This document shows positions 53,481-64,000 of a stretch of DNA of 64,000 nt, in pieces; position 1 is the stretch's first letter; each line of letters starts with the position of its first letter. This DNA is from Unio delphinus (lineage: Eukaryota > Mollusca > Bivalvia > Unionida > Unionidae), in contig JAQISU010000096.1 in NCBI GenBank assembly GCA_029339505.1, forward strand, positions 4,945,501 to 5,009,500, read 5' to 3'. Position numbers and translations under genes: made by a program. The notes below the pieces were generated by a model. It saw only the letters and a list, made by a program, of their open reading frames with translations. It was not told the DNA's origin and ran no database searches.

Positions 53481-55140
53481 ATGGATTTAATTAGGGTTAA
53501 GGAAATTGACATCAGTGGAGTATGCTCAAAATTTAAACATATAAGGAACACATCAGGTACATTAGGTCCAGAAGTACAAATTTTAAAATGTTAATAATAT
53601 TTTTTTTTTTTTTTTATTGTCAAAATCATATCTTTTAACAAGATCTGAAGGATATTTAGGACATGAAATGGTACGATATTTTTTCCGACAACAGGTAGAA
53701 ATACAAGTTATGTTAATTTCTCTGGTCTAATTAAATATGGATTCACGATTCTAAACTATCATAAAAAAAAAAACAAAATGATTCTTTTTACAATTAGAAG
53801 CATTGGAGATTTTTGTTAATTATATTTAAATAACCCATAAATGATCTGAACATGCGATAAAGCAAATAACTCACACCAGTCAAACAGTCGATGGAATTGT
53901 ACATGCCTCTGAAACAAAACAATGTAATATAACAAAACGCAAACAAAAACCTCACCTCGGATGGACTGCAAACTATTTTTTCTTGGCAGTTAGAGGGATC
54001 ACTGACACCATCACAATGGTAACATTCAATCCCGTGGTCTGGAAAAGGTATTTAAGTCTATGCATTGTGGATAATTCCTTTTTTCTGCATCCTGGATTTT
54101 GTTTTTTATTAAACTTATATTAAGCATATTTATCTTGAAGATAAACGAAGCAAACTGTATATTTCAAGCATAATAGGAACTAGTTTTACAAAACCTAAAT
54201 AATGTGTAGATTATAAGATGCAGGATTAGCAAGCAAAGTGTGCAATCAATGCTAATGTCATCATAGAAAGAATATCATAATGCATTATTTAGTTACAGGT
54301 TAGAGTTGACTTGTTAATGTGTTTACAAACATAAAGTCCTACAGTTATTAAATGTAATTTGCACGATTAAAATTGGCAGATTCTAAGACTTCTTTAAATC
54401 TAAAAGTTTCAAATGCTAGAGAAAACAATGTGATGCTTTTTGCTACTTTACTACTATATTTGTCCTTGGACTTAATACCCCCCTCCCCCAACTGTAAACA
54501 TGTATATTTAATGTCCGATATGAAAAGAGTCAAGAAATCAAGGTATTAGACAAATGCATATGAGATGGTTAAGGCTATAGCAACAGTTACAAAAGTTATG
54601 GTGCATGCCATTGACATTTGATTTGAAAAACTACGCAATATTAACATAATTACATTTTTGCAACAATTATACATATATCAGGGCTTGCCTTACAATTTTA
54701 AACTTTCACTTGTTAACTCAATGTTGTCTCTCAAAGCGTAAAGCAATTAAATGAATGCTTCTAAGGTATGCAAATGAATGTTTATACTGTTCTCAAACAC
54801 CATCACTGTACAGCGTACCTCTACAGATAACACCAACATCTTCATAATGACCACAATTGTTCTGTCCCCAAGGTAGGTGCGAACACTCTTCTAATGAAGC
54901 CTCAGTGCCTTTACATATTACATCATCAAGCCAGATGTGCCCTGATCCAGTGCCAAAAAAACTATTTGGTTTTACAGCCGGCGATGAACTTGTATACAAA
55001 AATATAATTTATCAGAGGGGATACAAATTGTCCTCAAAACTCATGGGGAAATTTTAAAGTGTTGCAAAAGGGATGCTTTTAAACAAGAAGCAAAAAGATA
55101 AAAAGAAACAGAAATGTGTATTTGCTAGATCATTAAGGAT

Positions 55141-55199
<59 letters not shown>

Positions 55200-56745
55200 C
55201 ATATTACTTATCAATATTTAGCTATACATGGACAAGATAGAGACCAAAGTCCTTATTATATTTATAATACAACATTAAATGTTTAGGGCTCAGTTATTTC
55301 TCCCTCATTCCTCCCAAACGCCTCCCCCCATTTCTCTTACGATAGTCAATTTTGGAATCTACTTCAAATAAGTCATAATCTGTTAATAAAATTGACTTCT
55401 GTAATACATTACAATCTTTTAAAATTACTGGAAATAAAAATTCCAGTACATCTACGTTTACTCAAACATTTAATATGCTACACTCAAATAAAAGTAAAAT
55501 GATGAATGCAGTTATTCCCTTTTCATTTTTTATTATTTAGCCCCATTCACAGACAAATATTCAAATTGAAATAAGGGAAGGAATGGAGTTTGAAATATAA
55601 AAAAAAGAAAAGTCTGAAATGAAAATAAAGAAAGACAAAGATTAAAAGAGCAGAAAAAGAAGAAAGTCTTTGAGGCAGTGAAACCTTGGGTATCCTATTT
55701 CTCTGCATACAACCTTTGCAAAATTAATGTCTGTAGAATCATCACAAACAGTCCCCCAGTGGTCATTTTTAAACACCTCGACACGTCCCTCATAGGGTGT
55801 GGCTCCCCCAACAAGGCGAACTGGTTTATTTTCTAAACACCAAACATAAAATAAACTCGGTTTTGTCCTACATTGAAATTACAAGTAATATATTCTTATA
55901 ATGCAAGTTAGTGAATGCCTCTTGCGAATAAAAGATATTAATTACATACCATAACGTATAGACGCGCATCGTCTGACGGCATGGAGGACGATATTGTGGC
56001 TCCACCAAAGCCATCAAATCACGGAAAGAATTGGATTCAACAATCGAAATTGGTAGCATGTTTTCAGCAACAAACTTAGCTACAGCAGCAGTATCTTTTT
56101 CTTGATGACTATCAGGACAGTTTCTTTGTGTTCCAATAAATGTTGTTAATCGCGGCTGAACATTTGAAGGAGCCCGCAATTCCGGAATGTTTGCTACGCA
56201 GGTGTGCATGCAGTCCAGTAGTAGTACCACCTCTCCGACTTATTTGTTGTGAGCATAGCTTACAGCGAGCCATGCTTGATGAAATTTTTTCAAAGTTTTC
56301 CCATACATCAGATTTATTTATACGACCAGCCATATTTGTAAACTTGAAAAGACACAACCAGCAGAGACCAGTCCTCAACAACAGGGACTGTAGCTATTAA
56401 CAGTCTATTGTTGTCAATTTCGGACATCAAAGAACTTAGCGACCGGTCGGTCGACTAACTATTTACATCCTTCAACAATAAATGTATTCATTTACAAACA
56501 CGCTGCATGGAGCGCTCACAAATTTAAACAAACAAACCTTCTTATCTGCTGGCCATATTGTATTAAAATGTAAACACTAAACAAATGCATGAATGAATTT
56601 TTTTCTGGCATTTTTTAAAATTTTCACTACAAAAATGGTAAAAAAATATTGAATTTGATTATCGTTTTGTAAAAACAAAAACCGATAATCGTTTTCAAAA
56701 CCGATAATCAGATTTCCGATTTTCGTTTAACAACCCTAATATATG

Positions 56746-56822
<77 letters not shown>

Positions 56823-57877
56823 AACAAGAGAAACAAAACCTACTGCTGTTGTTTCCTGGAGATAAGAACATGATAAAAAATAAGAAGCATTGACAGTTTA
56901 ATGATAATTGGATCAAACGCAGCATATACAGTTTTGTACCTATTGGTTTACTACGACAATATTTGTAGATTGCAAAGTTTAACACACAAGGGAGGTTAAC
57001 AGTGTATAATGTGGGCCTACAAGATTGAGGCACAGCTGTGTTTGGGCTTTGACTGGTTTGGATCAGTTCCAAGATGAGCACTGCGAAAGGTAAAACATTT
57101 AGATCTCATATTCTGTACATGATCCCTGTATTTACATGGAATTAAAAAAAAAAGAATAATATCAAAAACCTACCCAACACTATTTCAAACATTCTGGATA
57201 TTTTTAAATATATAGTGATTGTCTTATTGATATTTATGCCAACCAAAGCTCTCACCACGTGCTGTATTATGAGCAGTTTAACAGTGTGGTGGCAGTGGAA
57301 TAACAAATTTATTGTATACAGTGCCAGATTACCCAATAGGCCAACTAGGCACAGGCCTAAGGGCCCTGCAAAAATAGGTTATAAATTATTAACTAAAAAA
57401 GAATATATTTTTTGTAATGTTTAGGGACAATCTGTTTTAAGGAAAGAATATTTATATGAGCACTAAAATAATAAATTTGATATTACATGCAATATTTGAC
57501 ATGGGCAATAAATCACGGCATTGAGATATTATGGAACTATTGCATTATAATTTTCTTGTTGTATAAAGACATGGCAAACATAACGATGCTATGTACTAGG
57601 GAATGCCATACTGATCTTCTGGTATTTTTACTTGCTTACATTTAATTTTTTTCCTCTTTTCTTTTACAGCATGTAGTTGTCTAAATAGAAATCCACCATA
57701 GTTCATATTTTTGGGTATTGTCAGTCCTTCGTTTTTAATACTCATCTCAAGACAATGAAAAGCACCTACCATTAGCTACTTATCTTAAATAAACTTTATA
57801 CAAATGCAAAAGGGATCATCTATAAAAGACATACCGGTAGGCAAAAATGGGGTGGGTGGGTTTGTTCAAATGTGGAC

Positions 57878-57912
<35 letters not shown>

Positions 57913-58402
57913 TAGTAAAGAACCTTGTGGACGTCCGCAAGGTAGTATTTTTTGTTATGATATTCTCTGTTGAACAGCTGCTTTAAGCCTACTATGTGTA
58001 TCCCAGTATCTTTTGCGAACATACTTTATTGCTGATCCCTAAGTAAAAATTATTTGTTCATTTCAATTCCTATGATTCATGACACAGAATATATACAAGT
58101 GTGTTGGCATTAATACATAGATCTGGCTCTCAGTGCCTGAGGTTGATTATATAGCCTACATATCGGCCCTGCAGACCTACGTGAGTATACAAATAGCCAA
58201 GTATAATGCCTAGCCCCTAAATGGGATATACATGTATACTGAATTTGCTTGTAAGTATGAGGACCCCTGCAGTTGTGGAATGCATTTTTGCTAATTTAAG
58301 AGAGGGCACTTCCCACAAAGTAAGAATTTAAATGGTTTAAGTGATTTAAATGAAAGAAAAATACTGCAAACTGATTGTTTCTTTTGAAAACTGGTTGACA
58401 AG

Positions 58403-58442
<40 letters not shown>

Positions 58443-61402
58443 GTGTGTAAGCCTACCACCACATCTGATTGCAACATCTTCGCTATGAATGCAATTATTT
58501 TCTCCCCACTCCCTATGGCTGCATTCATCAATTCTGCGTTCAGTTCCATTACAGCGAATGTCATCTAGCCACATTTGTAACAATGAGGTGTTCACCGTGT
58601 TGAACTGATATGGATCGATAACCTCAGCCCCATCTCTGAATTGAAGCATTAATTAGGGGAGATAAACTTGTTATCTACACAGTCTCTCAGAGAGAGACAG
58701 ACAGACAGAGAGACAGACAGACAGATGGACAGAGTGTCTACAGGTAAATAAAAACTGTTAGAAACAAAATATCAGCAGATACTGAGATAGAATGGCAGTC
58801 TCAACTGCTATACCAGATAAGACAATTAGATAATCATAAATCAGCAAGAATAATTTATACAGGAATATTTTGTTTTTGAATTTGAAATAATTGCAACTTT
58901 TTCATAATTTTGCATATCGGAAATTTAGCTAACACATACCCATGCTCCAGTGATGAAATGAAATATAATATAAATGCGAATTGAAACAGATGCATAAAAT
59001 CATATTTGCTTTGCAATTTTCTTTTAGAAATTTTAGTTCTGACAGTGCTGTAATGGAAAATATTGTATTAGCAATCTACTACGCAAAGGATATGTACCAT
59101 TTAATCAATAATTAAACATAAAAAAACATAACTATGAAATTTCAAGCAGTTGACTAACGTAGTAAGATTAAGCATCCGACAGATAACTTGAGCTGCCATA
59201 TTGTCAAAGCCGTCATCACAAACCGTGCCCCAAGTTCCCAGGTACATCACTTCCAGTTTCCCTTCTGAAGCTGTTGAGCCACCCACCAGTCGGACCCCAG
59301 TCAATGAATTATTTCCTGGAAGAATAGACAAATTGACAAAGAGTTGTATACAATGTTCTTGTTGAAAAACAGAGGGAGTTGAAAAATATTTGCATTTACA
59401 TCTTTTGATTTAAATGGAGAAACATAAAACACGAACTCGCACAAATATATATAGAATGTAAATATGAGTCCAGTATAATAAGCATTAGCATAATTTTAAT
59501 AAAGTTTAAACTGGACATAAGTGCTTTTGAAACATTTGAAACATTTGTAAACTGGTGCTCAAGAATAGCATTAACTTGTGTCATTACCCCAGAAAAACAC
59601 TGTAGAAATGTCCAGCCCCAACACTCCCCACCCACAAGTTCGGAAAAAGTCCCTAGCAAGTGACTTATAGCAAATGTTACATGATAAAATAAGTGACTTC
59701 TAATGGAAGTTACATGATGAAAAAGGCCCTAGCAAGTTGCTTCTAATGAATGTTACATGATGAAAAAGACCCTAGCAAGTGACTTCTAATGGATGTTACA
59801 TGATAAAAAAGGCCATAGCAAGTGACTTCTAACTGATGTTACATGATGAAAAAGGCCGTAGCAAGTGATTTATAATGGATGTTACATGATAACAAAGGCC
59901 CTAGCAAGTGACTTCTTATGGATGTTACATGATACTATATTCTTATCTAATATAAGTCCAAGGAATGTTTTCATAACTTTAGAAGAAATATCATTCCATA
60001 TAATCCAAGTCTACATTAGAAAAGTCCTCTTAAAACCATGACTGGTATTCAATGCCATTGCTAAAAAAAAGTTCAACAAAGGTCATTTCTAAGACAATGA
60101 TTTCAAACATGATACGCTGTACAGAGTACATTATACAATTCAATCATCTGTATTAACTGACACCTTACGCCAGAGTGGCCTAGTAATCTAAAGTGTTTGA
60201 CAGTACCTATTACTGCCATCTTTTTGACTGTACCTATTACTGCCATTTTTTTGACTGTACCTATTACTGCCATCTCACCTCTGTCAAAGTGAGTTCAATT
60301 CCTAGGTTCGACCAATGTGGGTATGCACAAAAGCTTGCCTGTAACTTCCCTTGGGTTGCTGGTTATTACAGGTTTTCCCAGGTTCCTCCTCCACCATTTA
60401 TACTGGATGCCATGTACAGACTATCTTGCTCTGATAAATAATGTTAAACCCAAACAAGAAGAACAACAACAACAACATCTTACACCCAAATTTCCTTAGC
60501 TGTTCATCCTTGCACACGTGCACTAAAGCATGGCATTATTATATGCTTGGATATGATAAGCTATATTTACAAATATTAGAAACTTTCCAGCAAGGGTTTT
60601 AGAATGCTATTTTGATTTTTAGTGATGCAAGCAGACTGCAAAACATTGCCTTTCTGAATTTGTGAGAACGATATGTTTTAGTAGAAGTCGGGTTTTGTCA
60701 GGAACATCTTGGACAGAATGTTTCAGTATCTTGTCTGCTGTTGCTGATGTTGCAAACACGATCGTTATAAGTGACAAATTATGAAATTGAGCAAGTGGCA
60801 TTTTTGTTTAGACTGTTGATTGCTGTTCTTTTTTTGGGTTTAATGCCTTTTTCCAGCAGATGATAGACTATACATGGCAACCAGCATATCTAGTGGAGGA
60901 CGAACAAGGAAAAATCATGGGAAGAACAACTGACCTTGGAAGCCACCAGCAAGCTTTCTCACATACCCACGAAAGCAAAACTTAACACACAAACATATGC
61001 AGAAAGAGATGAGATGTTGGTTATATTTATGCGCCTTTGACCATTTGGTCCATCAGGGCTTCTTGTTAAGAGTGAGAAAACTGAAACTGGCTCATAGGCT
61101 TGCTTTGACTCCCTTCCGAAATCTGACTGAAAATGGTAAGCCCCCCTCCTGCTCTTTCTCCATAAATATGACAGTGTTTCCCAGTTATTAAATTTGTGCT
61201 TTTATGTGCACATCTGAACATACCAGGACATCTGATCACAACATCTTCTGCATGACTGCAATCGCTTTGTCCCCAGTCCCTATGGCTGCAGTCATCTATA
61301 CTTGATTCCGACCCAATACAGCGAACATCATCTAGCCAAATCGTTAATAAGTAACTGTTGACATCATAGAACTGAGCAGCTCCAACAATCTCAGCCTTGT
61401 CT
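50315..61402 (-). CDS. Multi-SRCR receptor-like gene with C-terminal Ly6/uPAR domain (partial)
   Basis: Seven exons read on the minus strand: 61224-61402, 59159-59315, 58457-58635, 55685-55832, 54819-54988, 53956-54038 and 50315-50494. All have AG acceptors and GT donors, and every junction keeps the frame (exons of 179, 157, 179, 148, 170 and 83 bp with matching phases). They encode the second half of one SRCR domain, two full SRCR domains (six Cys each, two exons per domain, as in group A) and one Ly6/uPAR three-finger domain. The product should be secreted or cell-surface, binding ligands through SRCR domains; invertebrate SRCR proteins often serve in immune recognition or adhesion. The 5' end, signal peptide and first half-domain lie beyond the window. 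Introns hold SINEs, MITEs, LINE and hAT relics and microsatellites. Confidence 0.85.
50996..51093 (+). mobile_element. SINE family 1 (copy 3), 5' part
   Basis: A box GTGGCTGAGTGGTCTAAAGC and B box GTTCGAGTC, then the SINE is cut at CAAATG and resumes at 51531. Confidence 0.85.
51094..51530. mobile_element. 437-bp MITE inserted in the SINE
   Basis: Ends GTATAATGGTACCAATTG and CAATTGGTACCGTGATAC are inverted repeats with two mismatches. CAAATG flanks both sides (51088-51093 and 51531-51536), which could also be read as a 4-bp AAAT duplication with one more base in each terminus. No coding content. Confidence 0.82.
51531..51691 (+). mobile_element. SINE family 1 (copy 3), 3' part
   Basis: Continues the SINE body: AATGTGGGTATGTGAG, AAAGCTTGCCAGTAGC and GGTTCTTCCTCCACCA. 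Confidence 0.85.
51845..51895. repeat. (TG)n microsatellite
   Basis: About 25 TG units, read directly. Confidence 0.95.
52423..52463. repeat. (AAT)n run, LINE tail
   Basis: About 13 AAT units forming the 3' end of the minus-strand LINE fragment. Confidence 0.95.
52423..53300 (-). pseudogene. LINE 3' fragment (CR1/jockey-like RT C-terminus)
   Basis: The minus-strand frame 52694-53203 reads [34 protein letters not shown] and [10 protein letters not shown], the domain after RT in CR1/jockey-type LINEs. It continues with a frameshift into 52609-52950 and ends in an ATT repeat (52423-52463), a usual tail of these elements. It lies in the last large intron of the SRCR/Ly6 gene, in the same orientation. 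Confidence 0.88.
53450..53480. repeat. (CA)n(TA)n microsatellite
   Basis: About ten CA units followed by five TA units. Confidence 0.9.
53956..54038 (-). CDS. Ly6/uPAR domain exon 1
   Basis: Acceptor ACCTTTTCCAG, donor GTGAGG. Together with the one base carried over from exon C2 it reads [18 protein letters not shown], then [10 protein letters not shown]: the start of a three-finger (Ly6/uPAR) domain with C-x2-C and two further Cys. It ends in phase 0. Confidence 0.75.
54819..54988 (-). CDS. SRCR exon C2 (second half of domain)
   Basis: Acceptor TATACAAG, donor GTACGC. Encodes [36 protein letters not shown] and VGVIC. It is three codons shorter than the other second-half exons. Confidence 0.88.
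55143..55198. repeat. (TA)n microsatellite
   Basis: About 28 TA units in the intron between SRCR exons C1 and C2. Confidence 0.95.
55685..55832 (-). CDS. SRCR exon C1 (first half of domain)
   Basis: Acceptor GGTGTTTAG, donor GTTTCA. Encodes [17 protein letters not shown] and [20 protein letters not shown]. Too broken up by splice context to show as a long ORF. Confidence 0.88.
55945..56738 (-). pseudogene. hAT (ZBED-type) transposase relic
   Basis: The minus-strand frame from ATG 56333 encodes a BED zinc finger ([20 protein letters not shown], then [12 protein letters not shown]). After a frameshift near 56170 it reads PRLTTFIG and [20 protein letters not shown], the region after the BED finger in ZBED/hAT transposases. 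It stops near a donor-like GTATGTAAT. Upstream at 56738 a hAT-like end (TAGGGTTGTTAAACG with GATTATCGGTTTT repeats) begins. It sits in the intron between SRCR exons B2 and C1. The catalytic core is missing. Confidence 0.82.
56748..56820. repeat. (TA)n microsatellite
   Basis: About 35 TA units just outside the 5' end of the hAT relic. Confidence 0.95.
57882..57908. repeat. (GT)n microsatellite
   Basis: About 13 GT units. Confidence 0.95.
58404..58448. repeat. (GT)n microsatellite next to SRCR exon B2 donor
   Basis: About 22 GT units, beginning about 9 bases inside the intron from the splice donor of exon 58457-58635. On the gene strand it is a CA repeat, a type known to affect splicing when this close to a donor. 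Confidence 0.95.
58457..58635 (-). CDS. SRCR exon B2 (second half of domain)
   Basis: Acceptor TTCAATTCAG, donor GTAGGC, followed at once by a (CA)n run in the intron. Encodes [20 protein letters not shown] and [18 protein letters not shown]. It joins in phase to exon B1. Confidence 0.9.
58681..58735. repeat. (GACA)n-like repeat
   Basis: Imperfect GACA and GAGA units. Confidence 0.9.
59159..59315 (-). CDS. SRCR exon B1 (first half of domain)
   Basis: Acceptor TATTCTTCCAG, donor GTTAGT. Encodes [16 protein letters not shown] and [19 protein letters not shown], the canonical first half of an SRCR domain with two Cys. Confidence 0.9.
59645..59935. repeat. Minisatellite, unit about 46 bp
   Basis: About six copies of GCAAGTGACTTCTAATGGAT followed by GTTACATGATGAAAAAGGCCC, located in the intron between SRCR exons A2 and B1. 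Confidence 0.92.
60165..60450 (+). mobile_element. SINE family 1 (copy 4) with internal triplication
   Basis: Head GAGTGGCCTAGTAATCTAAAG, then three tandem copies of a 29-32 bp unit GACTGTACCTATTACTGCCA (60199-60275), B-box-like GAGTTCAATTCC, and body AAAGCTTGCCTGTAACTTC and GGTTCCTCCTCCACCA. Confidence 0.82.
60837..60980 (-). mobile_element. SINE family 1 (copy 5), 3' fragment
   Basis: Complement of the SINE body (GCAAGCTTTCTCACATACCC) and tail. The tRNA-like head is missing. Confidence 0.75.
61224..61402 (-). CDS. SRCR exon A2 (second half of domain)
   Basis: Starts after acceptor CACTTTAG and ends CCTG before donor GTATGT. It encodes [20 protein letters not shown], then [18 protein letters not shown], with the four Cys of the second SRCR half. 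It has the same length (179 bp) and phase as exon 58457-58635. Its partner exon is upstream, outside the window. Confidence 0.88.
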
Positions 61403-62354
61403 CTAAAGTGACACATGTAAGTGTTGACAACAATTAGGAGTGATCTTTTATTTACACATACCAAAATTATAAGATTTTTAAATAATTTATTACACATCAG
61501 TTGGTGTGTGCATGTGTTTATTTACTACCATACAAGACACAACAGATATCTTGTAAAAAGTGATAATATCGGTGTGTAAATAGGCAAAGAATAAAAGAAT
61601 TGTGAAAGTGCCACCAGGTAAAACTCTTGGAATCAAGAAATGAGTTCAAGAACTGTCTCCAGATTAATGGAACAACTATGGGAAATAAGAAAGCTCCTTC
61701 TTATATATTAATGGGCAGATGAAGATGAATCCAGTTCTGCCTGCATAGATAGCAAGAATATCCAAGTTACCAAAATCATATTATCCACTTGCACTGTATG
61801 TTAGTTTATAATTGTTCTGTTACTACCAGCATGTATTTCATGATTGACTTTAACATAATTTTGGTGCTCCATCATTTTTAAGACGTTTAAAATAATCTAG
61901 AGATTTCTTACATCTGCATTGTAAGTCTTTATCTCCATTAGTCTGGTCTAATACTGACCATGACACATCTTTTATCGCTATGCTGCCATTTTTTCTGTGA
62001 CAGATAAAGTTTTTGATGCCACATTCTTTGAGTGCAGTTACAATTTCCCCTTCTAAAAGCCAAATTGATGAGGCATTTCATCTCCAATGAGTGAAATTAG
62101 CTCTTCAATAAACATGTACAACCAAAGTATCTTTTAATCTATCTAGTCTTGCATATATTTTAGATTTTCGTTCTCAAGCTGTATATACATTTGTCAAAAG
62201 CTTCTGTTTCACTAAGAGACTCTTCATGCAGACTTCAATAATTATGTTTGGTCATTAAAACTTAATTTCATCCGACATATATATTTACAATTTTTGCATC
62301 TTCAACGAAGGACATTATAGGTAACTGGCTTTCATTTTAATCCTTTACCTGCTA
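61403..62354. other. No gene recognised (intron or 5' region of the SRCR gene)
   Basis: No SRCR half-domain or other exon recognised on either strand. Confidence 0.55.
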
Positions 62355-63526
62355 CAGTTGAGTCCTGATTATCAAACCTTCTGTTATCTGACATTCTGCT
62401 TTATCCGACACAGCCATACAACAAACTTTCAATGACCCAGTTTCTACTGCTCTGCCAGTTTCTTATATGAACCAGAAGAATGCATGGATGGATTCAGAAA
62501 TTTTCTGAGGCAGATTTTTCAATTGATTTGTTGCCTGAGAGAAATAATGTTTGAAACTGCTAAACATACCAAGGAAAGCATGTCATTGATAATATGCAAC
62601 CTCATCCTGATGAGCAGTGAGGATATTAATTTTTCTTTTTCTTCCTCCTACTATCATCTCATTGTGTCAGTCTATGGACCAAGGTGTGCTTGAAACACTA
62701 AAGAAAATATATCTTTGTAAGCATTTACCTACACTCATTGAGATGATAGATGTTGGAGGTGTTATGCTAAATAAGATAAGGAAAGTGAACCTTGATGATG
62801 TTATTTTTTGGCTTGCACAATCATAGGAAGTGATTAAACCATAAACTCCATCAAGATCTTGGAGAAAGTTGCTTTCAGAAGATGAAAATTTACAAGAAAT
62901 GGTGCAAGAAAAGTGTGATAACTTGGTACTGTTTTTACAATAAATTCTAGACTGTGAGAAAGTGGATGATAATGTTGTACAGGAATGGATGGAGAAAGAC
63001 AAGCAACAAGAACTGACTGACCATGACATAATAGCTCTGGTGAATTGGAATGAGACTGAAAATGATGATGATAATGACAATGGGACTGCACTGGGACAAA
63101 ACAAAGAGAATAAGTCAGTGAAGGGGTCAAGACTCTGGAGGCAGCACTGGTTTACTGTAAACAAGAGGATGCAACTGCTATTGATGTCATTTTATTGAGA
63201 TGCTGGCATGAGCTCGCCGCAAGGATGAGAAGCAAAGCTGGGAAACCATTCCAATTACTCATTTTATTAAGCAATAACTTTCATGTCTTGCCATACTGTA
63301 TACTAAATGTTAGATTAAATCAACTTAAAAACCCTTGCTCTTCTTCAGATAATAGTTCTGTACCCTATTATGTTAGTTGTACTGTAGAATAATTATTAAT
63401 AAATCTGAGATTCACAACCATTTAATTTGCAATTTGTTCCCCCATTCAGTTTCTGCATTATGCAACATTTTCAGTACTCTGCCCACTTATTCGCCCTGTT
63501 AAGGTTGGATCATCAGGACTCTACTG
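62355..63526 (+). mobile_element. pogo/Tigger-type DNA transposon relic
   Basis: Ends CAGTTGAGTCCTGATTATC and its diverged complement (GATCATCAGGACTCTACTG), flanked by TA on both sides (62353-62354 and 63527-63528). Inside are plus-strand transposase remnants in several frames: MDQGVLETLKK (about 62674), as in the MDQGV motif of jerky/Tigger proteins, and VQEWMEKDKQQELTDHDI (about 62980). The N-terminal and most catalytic regions are deleted. Confidence 0.85.
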
Positions 63527-64000
63527 TATACTGTGTAGCTTGTAATCTCCAAGTTCAAATTTATGAAAAAATACATGTTTTAACTAACAATATATATGAT
63601 CTACTGTTAAACAGATTTTACTTTTCAGTGTTGATGTCAAGGGTTTCAATTTAATTAAAGAAGTATTTAGAGGAATTAGTTTTCTCCTGGCTTTTTCACA
63701 AAAACCATTTCTTTTGTCTATTCAAAAATCGTAATGATGTAAATGAACACAATTTCAGGTTTGTTCCTGATAGTTTTAAAACTTGTTTTGATGTAACACT
63801 TTGATTTCCTGTTTCTATCTTCTCAAAGAGTTCAATCTGGTATAGTACATTCAAATGTTTTATATTGACATGATTTCCATTACAAGCAGTTAAGCCTGAT
63901 TGTAAAAAAGGTCTTGATCATTACCATTCCTAAATTATGTGTTGATTTTTTTAATGAGATATTCTTTCATTGTAATTGATACGCTTTCTTTGCTTTGTAC
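63527..64000. other. No gene recognised
   Basis: AT-rich right edge of the window. Nothing recognised. Confidence 0.6.

Noticed and set aside
54348..54533. Short ORF in the SRCR gene intron
   Set aside because: No SRCR or Ly6 motif and no supporting splice sites.

Overview
This is a eukaryotic, AT-rich, transposon-dense genomic window, most likely from an aquatic invertebrate and plausibly a mollusc. The evidence is a split-exon multi-SRCR gene, tRNA-Leu/Ser-like SINEs, a Ty3/gypsy element with a tRNA-Leu-type primer site, MULE, hAT and pogo/Tigger relics, and several LINE families. No prokaryotic features were seen. The species assignment is inference.

Layout. Bases 1-2548 hold no gene. 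A Ty3/gypsy LTR retrotransposon spans 2549-27135, with 4-bp target duplication ATAT, LTRs starting TGTAA and ending TTACA, gag, a -1 frameshift site, a decayed pol, and an extra zinc-finger ORF behind a splice acceptor. Its integrase gene is split by the main object of the window: a 14,805-bp element at 8618-23422 flanked by the 5-bp duplication TGACT. This element is an almost perfect giant palindrome of two arms (about 7.38 and 7.39 kb) around a 37-bp centre. From the outer end inward each arm carries subterminal repeat arrays, a 116-aa zinc-ribbon protein, an iteron-like divergent intergenic region, a protein-primed family-B DNA polymerase (PolB), a 107-aa protein whose start overlaps the PolB stop (ATGA), a 304-aa HTH/coiled-coil protein, a secreted-looking 90-aa Cys/Pro-repeat protein and an unknown protein of about 180 aa that seems to need a -1 frameshift at A7. 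No integrase, capsid, packaging ATPase or protease was found. The left PolB is broken by an 8-bp deletion and the right HTH/coiled-coil gene by a 2-bp insertion, so the two arms together keep one intact copy of each gene.

Bases 27136-49000 are a graveyard of mobile elements: a hAT-like 5-bp-TSD element keeping a first coding exon, a minus-strand LINE, SINEs, a plus-strand LINE split by a 1.8-kb element with 8-bp TSD, a FLYWCH-MULE with 9-bp TSD (itself hit by a 157-bp MITE), and fragments of a jockey/Rex-like LINE arranged tail to tail.

Bases 50315-61402 contain the only plausible host gene, on the minus strand: at least two and a half group-A-type SRCR domains, each encoded by two exons, followed by two exons of a Ly6/uPAR three-finger domain. 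All exon phases fit. Its introns carry SINEs, MITEs, a LINE tail, a ZBED/hAT relic and minisatellites. A pogo/Tigger relic lies at 62355-63526, upstream of the gene part seen.
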